NCBI RefSeq assembly: GCF_016056275.1
Contig: NZ_JAECZA010000016.1
Coordinates: 1 to 64,000 of the forward strand
Direction of reading: 5' to 3'
Origin: Dendronalium phyllosphericum CENA369
Lineage (GTDB): Bacteria > Cyanobacteriota > Cyanobacteriia > Cyanobacteriales > Nostocaceae
Length of the DNA: 64,000 bases
In this document: piece by piece, positions 34,193 to 45,408 of the stretch
How the letters are laid out: each line of letters starts with the position of its first letter
How positions within the stretch are numbered: the first letter of the stretch is position 1
The notes under the pieces: model-generated
The model's database searches: none
What the model was told of the DNA's origin: nothing
The model's input: only the letters and a program-made list of their open reading frames with translations
Position numbers and translations under genes: made by a program

Positions 34193-35962
34193 TTAGCTGC
34201 ACTGTTTAGCTGACGATGGACTTACAAAATCATGAAAGTCTGCATCCCAAATACTAATGTAAATAAAATCACAATTTTGCCGCACAATTTGACCCTTCAC
34301 TGAGCCTTTGGAAAAACTAAAATTGTCTAACTGACGTTGTTGTATCTGTTGCAATTTTCGCTGAATTTTTTCAGTAGCTTGTCCGCCTAACATGCCATTC
34401 AAGGTAGACTGCATCACCTGTGGATCTACCGATTGAGCAAAAGCTACCTCGGTTTGGCGCAGTACTCCCGAATTCCGGTCAAATAAGTAGCCAAGGTCGA
34501 TTTGGTTCGGTACTAATTTATAGGTGACAGCACGAGTTTTACCCCAAGCGCCTCTTAAATCTTGATTTGGTTTTCCAAGTACCGCTTCCACGCTGCTTCT
34601 TTGCGTGCCTGTGGGAAAGGCGGGAACGCTTTCGCCATTACCTTTTTTTGGTTGCTGTGGCTTTTCTTGGGGTGTTGCACTTGCCTCTGGTATCGGAACT
34701 ACAGGTGTCTGTTGCGGTACTGTTGTAACTTGAGGTGCAGGAGTATCTGAAGTTACAGGCTCGTTGTTTAACGGTGTAGAGGCTTCTGAAGTGGGGTCTG
34801 GTTTACGAGGCAAGGGTGCAGAATTTACTTGCTGCTGTGGCGGTGAAGTCGGTACAACAGAGGTTGGTGAAGGTTCAGAAGTAACAGGCGGACTAGTAGT
34901 TGCTAATTCTGGTGAAGTGGTGGAATCAGTAGCAATTGGTGCTTCAGACTGTTGCTGACCGATAATTTTAGCGATCGCCACACCGCCGATTAAGCCACCT
35001 ACCACCAAACTAGCGACAATCCAAGCAGATTTTTGCCGATTGTTTGATGGAATTGTTTGCGGCGAAGATAACGCCTGGGTTTGTCGAGTGGTGGAATGCA
35101 GGCTAACTGTATTAGCTGTGGGAGAAGACTGTACGGGAATACCAGTAGCAGATTTTAAAGCATGTAGCATTTTACTAGCAGTACTGTAGCGATCGCTGGC
35201 TTGGGGTTTAATCGCTTGATTGATTACCATCGCTAGCTGGGGAGAAACGTTAGGGGCGTAATTTTGCCACAGAATTTCCCCTGTTTGCTGGTTAGTTTCT
35301 ATTTCCTGGGGGTATTTGCCAGTTAGCAGATATATTGCCGTTAAACCTAAACTGTAAATGTCTGTAGCATAAACTGGTCGTCCGATCGCTTGTTCGCCGG
35401 GCATATAACCAGGCGTACCAATCACAAGCGATCGCGTCGGCATTGGCGCACTCACCACCGAACGTATCGTTTCCTTAACTGCACCGAAGTCAATTAAAAC
35501 TGGTTTGTTATCGGTAGAGCGGAGAATGATGTTATCAGGTTTGATATCTCGATGAATGATGCCCTTGCTGTGAACGTAATCCAAGACTGAAAGTAGACTC
35601 AAGAGAATTTCGCGGACAACAGTTTCACTCTTGTACCCTTGAGTTTCGACAATATTTGCTAGGGTTTGACCGTAAATCCATTCTTGAACTAAGTAAAACT
35701 GCCCATTCTCAGAAAAATAAGCATAGAGTCTGGGAATCTGGTCGCTACTTTCGCCCAAATACTCCAACGTTGCAGCTTCTCTCTCAAACCGTTGTTGAAT
35801 CATTTGGTAAGTTTGTGGATCGTTAGCGATCGGTTTGAGTTGCTTGATGACACAGCGACGACGAGAAGGCATGTGCGTATCTTCTGCCAGAAAGGTTTCA
35901 CCAAACCCCCCAGCGCCCAATACTTGGATAACTTGATAGCGATTGTTCAGCAGCGTTGTCAT
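34193..35962 (-). CDS. Membrane-anchored serine/threonine protein kinase
   Basis: A Hanks-type kinase of PknB style. In the 589-residue protein the kinase domain spans about 9-270: the glycine loop GAGGFG at 16-21, lysine K40, HRDIKPDN at 137-144 with catalytic D139, and DFG at 158-160. A Ser/Thr/Gln-rich linker precedes one membrane span (about 312-335). After it come a Pro/Thr/Ser-rich stretch and a C-terminal domain of about 140 residues (AFPTGTQRSSVEAVLGKP onward), which I do not recognise. That domain may sense a signal on the other face of the membrane. The target is unknown. A second kinase gene lies 305 bases upstream. Confidence 0.92.
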   Translation of the reverse strand: MTTLLNNRYQVIQVLGAGGFGETFLAEDTHMPSRRRCVIKQLKPIANDPQTYQMIQQRFEREAATLEYLGESSDQIPRLYAYFSENGQFYLVQEWIYGQTLANIVETQGYKSETVVREILLSLLSVLDYVHSKGIIHRDIKPDNIILRSTDNKPVLIDFGAVKETIRSVVSAPMPTRSLVIGTPGYMPGEQAIGRPVYATDIYSLGLTAIYLLTGKYPQEIETNQQTGEILWQNYAPNVSPQLAMVINQAIKPQASDRYSTASKMLHALKSATGIPVQSSPTANTVSLHSTTRQTQALSSPQTIPSNNRQKSAWIVASLVVGGLIGGVAIAKIIGQQQSEAPIATDSTTSPELATTSPPVTSEPSPTSVVPTSPPQQQVNSAPLPRKPDPTSEASTPLNNEPVTSDTPAPQVTTVPQQTPVVPIPEASATPQEKPQQPKKGNGESVPAFPTGTQRSSVEAVLGKPNQDLRGAWGKTRAVTYKLVPNQIDLGYLFDRNSGVLRQTEVAFAQSVDPQVMQSTLNGMLGGQATEKIQRKLQQIQQRQLDNFSFSKGSVKGQIVRQNCDFIYISIWDADFHDFVSPSSAKQCS

Positions 35963-36267
35963 GAAAAGTTAGAAGCGTTCACCCTTTACAAATGTACATC
36001 AGATACCTAATTAAACAACTTTAGGGACGGGAAATATCAAATCTAACTGTTATTCTTCTAATTTAGATGCCTGTGGTACAGTTTTATAATAAATTGAGAT
36101 TTTTATTACTTATCACTGATACAGGTGTGCTTCAATTTCCTTTCTTCGTAGTTCTGCCAATCTTAATTCTACTTAGCAATCCCATTTTCCTCGTAATCAG
36201 CAAGTTCTAAATAGTAATCATCTTTTTATTTTTGTTTGAGTTTACCTCTATTTTCAAAGTGCAGCAT
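35963..36267. other. Spacer between the two kinase genes
   Basis: About 305 AT-rich bases with no open frame of note, no repeat and no clear terminator. It presumably contains the promoter of the downstream (34193-35962) kinase gene. Confidence 0.45.
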
Positions 36268-37752
36268 CTATTTTTTAAAATATCTCAAGTTGTTGCTATC
36301 TTGATATTTAGCAATATAAGCAACATTTTGCTGCTCTAATTTTGAAAGTAACTTAGAAGGAAATTCTTTTGGCGAATATTGAGGACTATACCAAGGTTGG
36401 TTATCGAAATACTCTTGTAAGCCTGCTGTATCAAAACGCCGACCGTGCCTAGCGAAAATCCAATTTCGCATGATATCTAATGTCTGACCATCTTTACCAT
36501 CCAAATCAGCATCCGTGACAGGTCTTTGGGAAAGCCAGAAATAATCATCTGACTGCGTTGATGTAGTAGCAGGAAGTGGAGAGGGTACAGTCGATTGTGT
36601 AGTCTGTTGGGGACTTTCTACCACTTGAGATGGGACAGTTGGCGATGGTGCTGAAGATGGGATAACTAATGGGGTCGTAACTATTGAAGGTGTATCAGTT
36701 GGCAATGTTATTGAAGGTGTTGTGTTTTCGCTTGCTACAGGTGTTTTTGTAAAAAACTGACTAATTATGACAGCGCCACCGATTAACCCACCAGCAATTA
36801 AACCACCAATGATTAGACCATTTTTACTATTACTTTGAACGCTAGGCTGAGAATTAATTGCAATGGTTGCTGGTGCAAAGACCACAGGTGGTTGCTTAAT
36901 ATGTGGTTGCGTGGGTGGAATTGGATTTGCTACGCTCTGCAAAGCATCTAGCATTGCTCTAGCTGTAAGATAGCGATCGCGTGGATGGTAGGCGATCGCT
37001 CTATCAAGTATTTCTGCCATCATGGGGCTGACATGACTGGCATATTGCTGCCACACGATCTCACCAGTCTGTGAATCTATATCTAACTCTTGTGGCTGTT
37101 TTCCCGTGAGTAGATAAATCGCTGTCACACCTAAACTATAGAGATCGCTAGAATAAACCGGTCTTCCCGCTGCTTGTTCGCTGGGCATATACCCCGGCGT
37201 ACCAATCACAATCGAACTGGTAGGATTTCCTTGGGAATTGACTACTGTTGCCATAGATTCCCGTACTGCGCCAAAATCAATTAACACTGATTTGCCATCG
37301 CGATCGCGCACAATAATGTTGTCTGGTTTGATATCGCGGTGGATAATATGTTTTGAGTGAACGTATTCCAGAACTGGTAACAAATTCACCAATAATTCCC
37401 GGACAGCGGTTTCACTAAATAATCCCTGCTGGTGAAATTTCGCTGTCAGGGTATGGCCTTCAACCCACTCCTGAACTAAATAAAATTGCCCACCCGATTC
37501 AAAGTAAGCATACAAGGATGGAATTTGGTCAGTTGCGCCACCAAGTTCTTCTAGAATCGCTGCTTCCCGTTGAAACCTTTCTTGCACCAATTGATAAATT
37601 TGGGGATTATTTTGAATTGGTCTTAGTAGTTTCACCACGCAACGGCGCTTTGAAGGCATATAGGTATCTTCTGCTAGAAAGGTTTCACCAAACCCACCAG
37701 CACCTAGTGTGCGGATAACTTGATAGCGATCGTTCAGCAGCTGTATTGTCAT
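36268..37752 (-). CDS. Membrane serine/threonine protein kinase with C-terminal YARHG domain
   Basis: The kinase domain (about 10-272) of this 494-residue protein has GAGGFG at 17-22, K41, HRDIKPDN at 138-145 with D140, and DFG at 159-161. A linker and one membrane span (about 310-332, GLIIGGLIAGGLIGGAVIIS) follow, then a Thr/Pro/Ser-rich stretch. The end (about 405-485) is a YARHG domain: LDIMRNWIFARHGRRFDTAG and NQPWYSPQYSPKEF. YARHG is a small, probably extracytoplasmic domain thought to bind cell-wall components. The first ~160 residues closely resemble the neighbouring kinase, so the pair arose by duplication with exchange of the outer domain. Confidence 0.93.
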   Translation of the reverse strand: MTIQLLNDRYQVIRTLGAGGFGETFLAEDTYMPSKRRCVVKLLRPIQNNPQIYQLVQERFQREAAILEELGGATDQIPSLYAYFESGGQFYLVQEWVEGHTLTAKFHQQGLFSETAVRELLVNLLPVLEYVHSKHIIHRDIKPDNIIVRDRDGKSVLIDFGAVRESMATVVNSQGNPTSSIVIGTPGYMPSEQAAGRPVYSSDLYSLGVTAIYLLTGKQPQELDIDSQTGEIVWQQYASHVSPMMAEILDRAIAYHPRDRYLTARAMLDALQSVANPIPPTQPHIKQPPVVFAPATIAINSQPSVQSNSKNGLIIGGLIAGGLIGGAVIISQFFTKTPVASENTTPSITLPTDTPSIVTTPLVIPSSAPSPTVPSQVVESPQQTTQSTVPSPLPATTSTQSDDYFWLSQRPVTDADLDGKDGQTLDIMRNWIFARHGRRFDTAGLQEYFDNQPWYSPQYSPKEFPSKLLSKLEQQNVAYIAKYQDSNNLRYFKK

Positions 37753-37786
37753 AGAAGATTATCTGGAATAACTAGCCTAATATAAT

Positions 37787-38332
37787 TCACTTCAAATCCA
37801 GTAATCCTTCTTCTTTTAATTTGGGATTAAAACGAATTTGCATTTGTAAACCACGATTTTCTAGCACTTTTAAAATTTCTGTTTCTACTCGTCGTGCTAC
37901 ATTCTTAATGATTTTCATTTGCGCCAATTCATCATTAGCTGGATTTTGATAATTTACTTGTTCTTCAGGAGTCATTACTGTTTTAACATCTATGGGTTGC
38001 GTCCATGTTTGCTTATGTTGCCCATTTCCTAAAGGAACGCTACCATTTTCGGCAATCCAAGCATTCTCAATATTTTCTAAAACTGTACGGCTGGGACGCT
38101 CAATTGTTTGAACTTTTACCCAATAGCATTTTTGTGGTTGACGTACTAAATGCTGCCTCAAGCTGAGATAAACATCACGAGAATATCCAACAAATTGCAG
38201 TATTTTATCGCGGTCGAATATAGCATATACGCCTATTTTTCCTTGAAATTGTTCGGGTAATTGACCGCTATCATCAATATAAGCTGTATATTCTAAGGAA
38301 GCTAGAGAAGAAATATTTGTTTCAGTAGCCAT
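37787..38332 (-). CDS. GIY-YIG domain protein
   Basis: GIY-YIG domains cut or bind DNA in repair and homing nucleases. The 181-residue protein carries a divergent copy at about 32-95: IGVYAIFDRDKILQFVGYSR replaces the GIY and YIG motifs with GVYAIF and FVGYS, followed by the helix VYLSLRQHLVRQ. The C-terminal half (AQMKIIKNVARRVETEILKV) is helical and of unknown type. Whether it still cuts DNA is doubtful because the motifs are degenerate. It starts about 190 bases after the next upstream gene on the same strand and ends 34 bases before the YARHG kinase gene. Confidence 0.75.
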   Translation of the reverse strand: MATETNISSLASLEYTAYIDDSGQLPEQFQGKIGVYAIFDRDKILQFVGYSRDVYLSLRQHLVRQPQKCYWVKVQTIERPSRTVLENIENAWIAENGSVPLGNGQHKQTWTQPIDVKTVMTPEEQVNYQNPANDELAQMKIIKNVARRVETEILKVLENRGLQMQIRFNPKLKEEGLLDLK

Positions 38333-38520
38333 ATATTAATTGAAAATTTGCTATTTGCTTTGGTAATCGCTCATCAATAACTGGGTAAGCTATTACGCTT
38401 TGAAATTACGCGATCGCTCATGAAGTTCGTTGACCGCTGACGGTTAATAGTTAACAGTCAACACAAAAAGATGTGTAAATTAAATGCGCGACAGCTTAAC
38501 AAAATCTTGTCCATCAACTC

Positions 38521-38844
38521 TTACCCAATTTTCTTGTAAATCGCACAAAGGCGACTGGGTTTAAAAATTTTTGCACTAAACATAAAGTTTGGCGGCACAT
38601 TAACGATTGTGTAATCATCAGATTCGTGATATTTTTCAAATTCTGCTGGCATTCCTTTGGGAGTAGCTAAACTGTAAGGAACTGGTTGGAAAAGTAGTTC
38701 TGTAAACTCAACTTTCTCCCATTGTAAATGTTGACAAATTTGGTTGATGAAAGCTTCGCTCGTTAATAATTTGAATAGATTTTCTTGTAACTCTGGTTCG
38801 AGAGTAAAACTGCTATCAAAGTTTTGAACAATTTTGAAAGGCAT
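38521..38844 (-). CDS. Hypothetical protein, 107 residues
   Basis: I do not recognise a family. The protein begins MPFKIVQNFDSSFTLEPELQ and has a helical middle (LFKLLTSEAFINQICQHLQW). It ends in a mixed strand region with VNVPPNFMFSAKIFKPSRLC. No signal peptide or membrane span is seen. Codon use is like that of its neighbours, and the frame is open from a good ATG. It lies between the GIY-YIG gene and the end of rpoC2 on the same strand. Confidence 0.55.
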   Translation of the reverse strand: MPFKIVQNFDSSFTLEPELQENLFKLLTSEAFINQICQHLQWEKVEFTELLFQPVPYSLATPKGMPAEFEKYHESDDYTIVNVPPNFMFSAKIFKPSRLCAIYKKIG

Positions 38845-39072
38845 TTTTTTGGCAGGTAATGTAGGGTAAGTGGTTAGGAAGCAAAAGGCAGAAGATAAAG
38901 GTTAAAGGGCAAGAGCTTTGTTTAATTCCTATGCCTCTTTACCTTTGGCCCACATAAAGCCTACTTCCTCTATCAGATCAGCCTATGAGATTGTGTGACT
39001 TCTGTCAGCTATTGGATGAAGCTAAAAGATTAAGAATCGTGAAGGCGAATAGACTTTGAAAATCCCGCATAA
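38845..39072. other. Spacer downstream of the rpoC2 terminator
   Basis: This stretch contains gcaaaaggcagaagataaagg-type purine tracts (part) and no open frame. It presumably carries the promoter of the 107-residue protein gene. With the terminator and the rpoC2 3' end it makes a 346-base gene-free stretch. Confidence 0.45.
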
Positions 39073-39102
39073 GAAAAAGGTAAAAGAAAATTTCTTTTAC
39101 CT
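39073..39102 (-). terminator. Terminator of the rpoB-rpoC1-rpoC2 operon
   Basis: On the minus strand aggtaaaagaaa pairs with tttcttttacct and is followed by tttttctt. It lies about 90 bases after the rpoC2 stop. Confidence 0.8.
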
Positions 39103-39190
39103 CTTTGTTGCTGTTACAGCAGCTTGTAGTTTAGTGCGTTACAGAAATAAAGTTAGTTTGACTTCTGACTTCTCAATCCTACTGTAGTTT

Positions 39191-42100
39191 TTACTCTTCA
39201 TCAAAATCGTCTTCGTCGTCTTCCTCGTAGTCGTCTTCTTCATCGTCTTCTACAAGGTCAATAACTTCATCGGCAATCAATTCATCGTCATCTAAAATTG
39301 ACCTGTCAACACGTCGGCTACCAAATCCAGTTTCTCCAAGAGAAGGAGAATCTAAATTATAGGTACGAGCTGTACGGTCATCCAAAACCATATCCATTGG
39401 GTCATCGACTTCATCCAAGACGCTGGTACTCTCAAGCGCAGCATACTCATCGATCGCCCCAGGTTCGTCGTAAGTATTATACCCAGTACCCGCCGGAATT
39501 AGTCGCCCGATAATTACGTTTTCTTTTAACCCCCGCAGCCAGTCAGATTTACCTTCGATAGCTGCTTCAGTGAGTACCCGTGTTGTTTCTTGGAAAGATG
39601 CCGCAGAAATGAAGCTGTCGGTGTTCAAAGATGCTTTGGTGATACCCAACAATACTGGGGTGTACTGTGCCCTTGCACCGCCAGTAATCGCCATAGCTTC
39701 ATTCACCTGCTCGACTTGGCGTAATTCAACCAACTCGCCAGGAAGCATAGTGGTGTCACCACCATCATCAATCCGGACTTTGTTGGTCATTTGGCGCACA
39801 ATCACTTCAATGTGCTTATCGGCAATATCAATTCCTTGAGATTGATATACCAATTGCACTTCATTTACCAAGAAGGTCTGCACTTTCTGCAAGGCATGGC
39901 TGGCACAAGCATAGACTCCATCTTCAGAACCCAAGCTAAAGAAGATTTCCAAAATTTCGTGGGGGTTGGACGGGCCATCGCTCAACGGTTCGCCTGCTGA
40001 GACAGTTGCCCCATCTGGAACCATCAAGTTTTGTCCGGGACCGAGAGGATAATCGGTGACAACACCATTAGATTCTAGGACTTTAATGGCGATCGCTTCA
40101 TCGCCATCACCGTAAACAACCTTCATCTCTCCCGCACGACGTGCCAAAATACACGCTTCTTTAGGTTTACGAGCTTCTAGAAGTTCTTCAATCCGAGGCA
40201 AACCTTGAATGATATCCCCAGTTTTGGAACGTTCAAAGACCAACAACACCAAGTTGTCACCGCGTTGCACTAAATCGCCATCTTCTATTTGCAACACAGC
40301 ACCAGGACTGACTCGGTAAGGACGACCGACGCGGATACTAACAGAGTAGTTCTGAGTACTGAGAGCAGAATCGCTAGCACCAGAGGGAGCAGCAGCTTTT
40401 TTGATGTTTACTACTTGCCCGGATTCTTCAGCGAAGATTCCCGGAGCAATTTCTGCACCTTCTACCAGCAGACTACCCACCTTCACTTTCGGCTCGGTAC
40501 TGGTATGGGTTGTAATTGTGTCAGTTTGGCGTAACACCAAGCAACGACGCACAGCTTCAGTGCCAGTGCGAATGCCTCGCACAATACCCCCTTCTTTAGA
40601 CAGAATTTGGGTACGCGCGACTACAGCACCAGGGGCAATGGTTTGGCCATCTTGTACTTCCAGACTTGTCTGAGTGCTGCCTTGGGTAGCATCAGCCGCA
40701 ATATCCCGACGAATGACCAAGGACTCCAAAATTACTAACTGCAAGCGTTGTACGTCTGGGTCTTCGGTATCTTGTACCAATTCAATATCTGCTGCCAAAG
40801 GAGAAGCGGTATGGTCTTGTTCGCCTTCTTGCTCAATTTCTAACACCAACTGAGTTCGCAGCAGTTCCACACCTTCAACAGACTTAACGCGTTCGGAATC
40901 TTTGTAAGGTAGGCGCTGTACTGCCCGCAATTCAATGGAACGTCCTGTTTGTTGGCTTACAGATGTAGTTGATGGTACATCAGGATTATTGGGGACAGCG
41001 TACTCCACTACTGGACGACTCAACAAGGCTGGTCCTTCTGGAGACTCCACATACTGGATATAGCGCAATTCTGTGGCAACTGTGCCTTGAAATTCTTCAC
41101 CTGGTTGGACAAAGGTGTTATCGCGCCCAATCACTGCTTCTGGATCGTCTACCATTAGCAGTTCTCCTGGCTTAATCACCACTTCCCGCAAGATGTCGTT
41201 TTTCTGGGTGACTTCTACTACACCGCTGGTTTGACAGAAGATATCCTTAACTACCTCGGTGCCAGCTTCAACAAACTGTCCATCTTCCACCAACAGTAAG
41301 GAAATATCTTTATTGACTTCGTGGGTTTCTTCGGGAATCCACAGCAGAGTACCACCTTGCACCACTTCGTAACCGAGTTTGGCTTTACCTTTTTTCTGGA
41401 CTTCAACACCAGCAAATTTCAGGAAACCACCAGTGGTTGTGCGATAGTGGTCATCGATTAACTCAGCTACTACTTGACCATTTTGCACTTTTGTGCCTGG
41501 AGTAGCTCGAAGGTTAAATACTTGGTTGTTGCCAGTGGAAACTAAGTAGCTATTGCGTCCTTGACCGCTTTGCACTGTGACTGTTGCTTGGTCTAAGACT
41601 ACAGAAGCAGTGATAATCTCAATTTCTCTGGTACTCTTACCAGGGGTAGCTTCTGGCAAGCGGACTACACCACCGTGTAAAGTCGTTAATTTGGTTTCTG
41701 CCAAAACCCCATTTGAGACAATGGCATCACCATTTTTCACTACCAACTCTGCACCAGGCGGTAAGTTATAAACTTCTCCAGACAAAATCCAAATCAAACC
41801 ACCGCGTGCTGCTGTAGTCGTGGTGTTACCTTGACGGTCTGTTTTTTGTTCTGGAACTACCTCGGCAAACTGTACTTCTCCTGCTAAGTCGGTGGCCACA
41901 TCTTTCACCGCTTTTTCTGTATTAGCACGAGCTGTACGTCCGCCAAGGGCAACTTCTGCCAATAGCTGACCTTGTTTTACCTGCTGTCCGTCAACTACAT
42001 AAAGTGTGGAACCTTGAGTAACATGAATCTCCTGGTTAGCTGGAGTTTCAGAACCTTCTTTTTTCGGTTCCAAAATCATGATCCCGTTGGCTTCAACATA

Positions 42101-43246
42101 CAAGGCATCTTCACCGTGGCGGGTGCGATAGGCTCTGGTGCGTAATTTACGCGGCAAACGCATAGTACCATCTGTTTTAGAACGTACTTGTTGCGCTACT
42201 TCCCCAGTAAACACACCACCTGTGTGGAATGTCCGCATGGTTAGCTGGGTTCCGGGTTCGCCGATACTTTGGGCGGCAATAATTCCCACAGCTTCGCCTA
42301 AGTCTACCATTTTGGCATGGGCTAAGCTCCAGCCGTAGCAGTGTTGGCAAACAGAACGCGCTGCTTCACAAGTCAAGGGACTCCGCACGACGACTTCCTT
42401 CACGCCAGCTTTTTGAATTGCCATAGCTAAGTCATCGGAAACCGGAGTATTGCGTGGTGCAATTACTTCTTTAGTGGTTGGATGTACTACATCTTCTCCA
42501 ATGACGCGTCCCATCAAGCGTGTTGCTAAAGGAATTAAGGTTTTTGCACCTTCTGTCATTGGACGGATGTTAATGCCTCTGGTAGTACCGCAGTCGAATT
42601 CCCGAATAATCACATCCTGGGATACATCCACCAAACGGCGGGTAAGATAACCAGAGTCAGCCGTTCGTAAAGCTGTATCAACCAATCCTTTTCTCGCCCC
42701 GTAAGACGAGATAATATATTCTGTAACGGTGAGTCCTTCGCGGAAGTTGGTTTTGATCGGCAGACCGATAATTTCCCCTTGAGGATCTGCCATTAGTCCT
42801 CGCATCCCCACCAATTGCCGCACTTGGGAGATATTACCCCGCGCTCCCGAAAACGCCATCATGTATACGGAGTTCAGGGGATTGGTTTTTTTGAAGTGAA
42901 CGACTACTTCATCTTTGAGAGCTTCGCTAGTACCGTTCCACGTGTCAATTACTTTTTGGAAGCGTTCCACTTCCGTGATTTCTCCCCGTTGGTAACGAGC
43001 TTCTGTAGCGCGAATTTCCTCTTCGGCGGCATCTAGGAGCGATCGCTTGCTAGGTGGTACCATCAAGTCATCTACACTGATGGAAACCCCTGCTTTAGTA
43101 GCATAGCGAAATCCCAAATCTTTCAACTTGTCCGCCATTACTGCGGTACGCGCTGTCCCATAGTGCGTAAACGCCCAAGATATTAATTTTTGCAGTTGAC
43201 CTTTGTTAACTACGCGATTGCGAAAAACGGTATTTTCGTTAGTCAT
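39191..43246 (-). CDS. rpoC2: DNA-directed RNA polymerase subunit beta' (C-terminal part)
   Basis: In cyanobacteria the bacterial beta' subunit is split; rpoC2 encodes the C-terminal part. The 1351-residue protein opens with [20 protein letters not shown], where the trigger-loop-containing region begins. It has [20 protein letters not shown], the bridge-helix neighbourhood ([20 protein letters not shown]) and the zinc-type cysteine block [15 protein letters not shown] large insertion (about residues 380-1000) of repeated sandwich-barrel hybrid motifs is characteristic of the cyanobacterial enzyme. The protein ends in a strongly acidic tail. It follows rpoC1 after a 147-base repeat-filled spacer. 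Confidence 0.98.
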   Translation of the reverse strand: MTNENTVFRNRVVNKGQLQKLISWAFTHYGTARTAVMADKLKDLGFRYATKAGVSISVDDLMVPPSKRSLLDAAEEEIRATEARYQRGEITEVERFQKVIDTWNGTSEALKDEVVVHFKKTNPLNSVYMMAFSGARGNISQVRQLVGMRGLMADPQGEIIGLPIKTNFREGLTVTEYIISSYGARKGLVDTALRTADSGYLTRRLVDVSQDVIIREFDCGTTRGINIRPMTEGAKTLIPLATRLMGRVIGEDVVHPTTKEVIAPRNTPVSDDLAMAIQKAGVKEVVVRSPLTCEAARSVCQHCYGWSLAHAKMVDLGEAVGIIAAQSIGEPGTQLTMRTFHTGGVFTGEVAQQVRSKTDGTMRLPRKLRTRAYRTRHGEDALYVEANGIMILEPKKEGSETPANQEIHVTQGSTLYVVDGQQVKQGQLLAEVALGGRTARANTEKAVKDVATDLAGEVQFAEVVPEQKTDRQGNTTTTAARGGLIWILSGEVYNLPPGAELVVKNGDAIVSNGVLAETKLTTLHGGVVRLPEATPGKSTREIEIITASVVLDQATVTVQSGQGRNSYLVSTGNNQVFNLRATPGTKVQNGQVVAELIDDHYRTTTGGFLKFAGVEVQKKGKAKLGYEVVQGGTLLWIPEETHEVNKDISLLLVEDGQFVEAGTEVVKDIFCQTSGVVEVTQKNDILREVVIKPGELLMVDDPEAVIGRDNTFVQPGEEFQGTVATELRYIQYVESPEGPALLSRPVVEYAVPNNPDVPSTTSVSQQTGRSIELRAVQRLPYKDSERVKSVEGVELLRTQLVLEIEQEGEQDHTASPLAADIELVQDTEDPDVQRLQLVILESLVIRRDIAADATQGSTQTSLEVQDGQTIAPGAVVARTQILSKEGGIVRGIRTGTEAVRRCLVLRQTDTITTHTSTEPKVKVGSLLVEGAEIAPGIFAEESGQVVNIKKAAAPSGASDSALSTQNYSVSIRVGRPYRVSPGAVLQIEDGDLVQRGDNLVLLVFERSKTGDIIQGLPRIEELLEARKPKEACILARRAGEMKVVYGDGDEAIAIKVLESNGVVTDYPLGPGQNLMVPDGATVSAGEPLSDGPSNPHEILEIFFSLGSEDGVYACASHALQKVQTFLVNEVQLVYQSQGIDIADKHIEVIVRQMTNKVRIDDGGDTTMLPGELVELRQVEQVNEAMAITGGARAQYTPVLLGITKASLNTDSFISAASFQETTRVLTEAAIEGKSDWLRGLKENVIIGRLIPAGTGYNTYDEPGAIDEYAALESTSVLDEVDDPMDMVLDDRTARTYNLDSPSLGETGFGSRRVDRSILDDDELIADEVIDLVEDDEEDDYEEDDEDDFDEE

Positions 43247-43393
43247 TAGTCCTTAGTCCTTAGTCATTAGTTATTGGTCAGTGGTCAGTGGTGAGCTAGC
43301 GCGGTCTTGGGGGTTTCCCCCATGAGCGACTAGCGAACCCCGAAGGGGTCAGTAGTCAGTGGTAAGAAACAACTGACAACTGACAACGAACAA
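43247..43393. repeat. Repeat-filled rpoC1-rpoC2 spacer
   Basis: It has arms of tagtccttagtcattag/ggtcagtggtcagtg units on one side and gtcagtagtcagtgg plus gacaact heptamers on the other. Between them is a GAGCTAGCGCGG...GACTAGCG copy of the dispersed element (43293-43334) with a gggggtttccccc hairpin. It is transcribed within the rpo operon. Confidence 0.75.
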
Positions 43394-45271
43394 CTAACTT
43401 GCTAGTGCTTCCTGAATCGCTTTATTGTAAATAACACGACCGGGTGTTGTGCGTACATACTGAGAAATTAAATTACCTTGAGCGTCTTCTCTAACTCGGC
43501 GGTAATTGTAGAGCAAAGTCCGGCTACCATCGCCGTTTTCATGTACCTCAATTGGTTCTGTATCTGGCTGGTCAGATTCAACTTCACCGTCAAATCGCAC
43601 GTAGATGTAGGCGTGCAAGTCAATTTCTTCTTGCTGGAAAGCCATAATTACATCGTCTAGGGAAGCAAAGTACTTGCCTGCCCCCCTTGTAGCCTGGGGA
43701 TTTTCTGCTGTTAAGTAATATGCTCCCAACACCATATCCTGGCTAGGTGTAACAATCGGTTTACCTGTAGCTGGAGACAAAATATTGTTGGAAGCCAACA
43801 TTAACAATCGTGCTTCAGCCTGACTTTCCAATGACAGAGGAACGTGTACCGCCATTTGGTCGCCGTCAAAGTCCGCGTTAAACGCCGGACAGACCAAAGG
43901 ATGTAGTTGAATTGCTCTACCTTCCACCAAAATCGGTTCAAAAGCTTGAATACCCAAACGGTGCAGCGTCGGCGCACGGTTCAGCATAACTGGATGTCCT
44001 TCAATTACTTCTTCCAGCACATCCCAAACACTAGGGTCGTTGCGCGATATCAACTTTTTCGCTGCTTTAATGTTGTTCACCATCCCACTGCGAATCAGAC
44101 GATTGATCACAAACGGTTGAAACAGTTCAATTGCCATTTCTCTTGGCAAACCGCACTGGTGAATTTTCAGCTTTGGCCCGACTACAATTACGGAACGCCC
44201 GGAGTAGTCAACTCGTTTACCCAACAAGTTTTGCCGGAAACGTCCTTGCTTACCCTCAATAATGTCGGACAAAGATTTCAGAGGTCGGTTATTTGCCCCT
44301 ACTACCGTGCGTCCCCGACGACCGTTATCAATCAAAGCATCCACTGCTTCTTGCAGCATCCGCTTTTCGTTCCGCACGATAATCTCTGGTGCTAAAATTT
44401 CTTGCAGGCGTGCTAAACGATTGTTGCGGTTAATGACTCGCCGATACAAATCATTCAAGTCGCTAGTGGCAAACCGTCCACCATCCAACTGCACCATTGG
44501 GCGCAAGTCCGGCGGAATCACGGGAATTACAGCCATGACCATCCACTCTGGTTTAGAACCAGTGGCGATAAAGTTGTCAATTACCCGCAGACGCTTAATT
44601 AGTTTTGCCCGTTTTTGCCCTTTAGCATTGCCAATTTCTTCTCGCAGAGTTTCAGCTTCTTGCTCTAAATTAATATCAGCAAGCAAGCGCAGCAAAGCTT
44701 CCGCACCAATGCCTACCTCTACCCCTTGCAAAGTAGAATCTTCGCTATAAATTTGGTCTTCAATTTCCAACCACTGGTCTTCACTTAGTAGTTGTTTGTA
44801 GGTTAAAGTTTCGGCATTCCCTGGACTAAGGACAACATAAGAGTTGAAATAAACTATTTGCTCTACATCCCGCAAAGGCATATCTAGCAGGATGGAAATA
44901 TAGCTGGGAATGCCTTTGAGATACCAAACATGCGCTACTGGGGCCGCAAGTTTTATATATCCCATCCGGTGACGGCGCACGCGTGACTCGGTGACTTCTA
45001 CACCACAGCGCTCGCAGACAATTCCTCTGTGGCGGACTCTTTTATACTTACCACAGTGACATTCCCAGTCTTTAGCAGGGCCAAAAATCCGCTCACAAAA
45101 CAAGCCGTCCATCTCCGGCTTGAGAGTCCGGTAATTAATTGTCTCTGGCTTGGTGACTTCACCTACTAGTTGACCGTTAGGTAATGTTCGCTCACCCCAC
45201 TGCCGAATGCGTTCTGGCGATGCCAAGCCGATTTTTACGTAGTCAAACTGATTAGTTTGGGCTGGTCTCAT
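43394..45271 (-). CDS. rpoC1: DNA-directed RNA polymerase subunit gamma (beta' N-terminal part)
   Basis: rpoC1 encodes the N-terminal half of beta', including the catalytic magnesium site. ATG at 45271 gives 625 residues and the standard start [20 protein letters not shown]; the open frame runs 33 codons further upstream, but only through spacer repeats. The zinc site is C71, C73, C86 and C89. The active-site motif NADFDGDQM lies near residue 462. [20 protein letters not shown] is also typical. It sits between rpoB and rpoC2, separated from each by repeat spacers. Confidence 0.98.
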   Translation of the reverse strand: MRPAQTNQFDYVKIGLASPERIRQWGERTLPNGQLVGEVTKPETINYRTLKPEMDGLFCERIFGPAKDWECHCGKYKRVRHRGIVCERCGVEVTESRVRRHRMGYIKLAAPVAHVWYLKGIPSYISILLDMPLRDVEQIVYFNSYVVLSPGNAETLTYKQLLSEDQWLEIEDQIYSEDSTLQGVEVGIGAEALLRLLADINLEQEAETLREEIGNAKGQKRAKLIKRLRVIDNFIATGSKPEWMVMAVIPVIPPDLRPMVQLDGGRFATSDLNDLYRRVINRNNRLARLQEILAPEIIVRNEKRMLQEAVDALIDNGRRGRTVVGANNRPLKSLSDIIEGKQGRFRQNLLGKRVDYSGRSVIVVGPKLKIHQCGLPREMAIELFQPFVINRLIRSGMVNNIKAAKKLISRNDPSVWDVLEEVIEGHPVMLNRAPTLHRLGIQAFEPILVEGRAIQLHPLVCPAFNADFDGDQMAVHVPLSLESQAEARLLMLASNNILSPATGKPIVTPSQDMVLGAYYLTAENPQATRGAGKYFASLDDVIMAFQQEEIDLHAYIYVRFDGEVESDQPDTEPIEVHENGDGSRTLLYNYRRVREDAQGNLISQYVRTTPGRVIYNKAIQEALAS

Positions 45272-45276
45272 ATTTA

Positions 45277-45408
45277 AGTGCTGAGTGCTGAGTGCTGAGT
45301 AGTAAATGTTGAGTGATGAGTGTTGAGTAATGAGTGTTGAGTTGTAAGTTATGGGTGAAGAATTCTTCACTCATAACTCTTAACTTCTCACTCACAACTC
45401 AGCACTCC
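45277..45408. repeat. Intercistronic inverted repeat arms between rpoB and rpoC1
   Basis: The side near rpoC1 has tgctgagtgctgagtagtaa and gttgagtgatgagtgttgag units. The side near rpoB has the complementary style (actcataactcttaacttct, actcacaactcagcactcc). The centre gttatgggtgaagaa / ttcttcactcataac (about 45346-45380) is a nearly perfect hairpin. In the mRNA this should form one long stem just before the rpoC1 start. Confidence 0.8.

Noticed and set aside
44262-44750. 162-codon frame antisense to rpoC1
   Set aside because: It lies fully within a highly conserved gene; the frame is open because of codon bias on the other strand.
45272-45370. N-terminal extension of rpoC1
   Set aside because: The extension is translated from tandem spacer repeats; the conserved start [11 protein letters not shown] lies at 45271.
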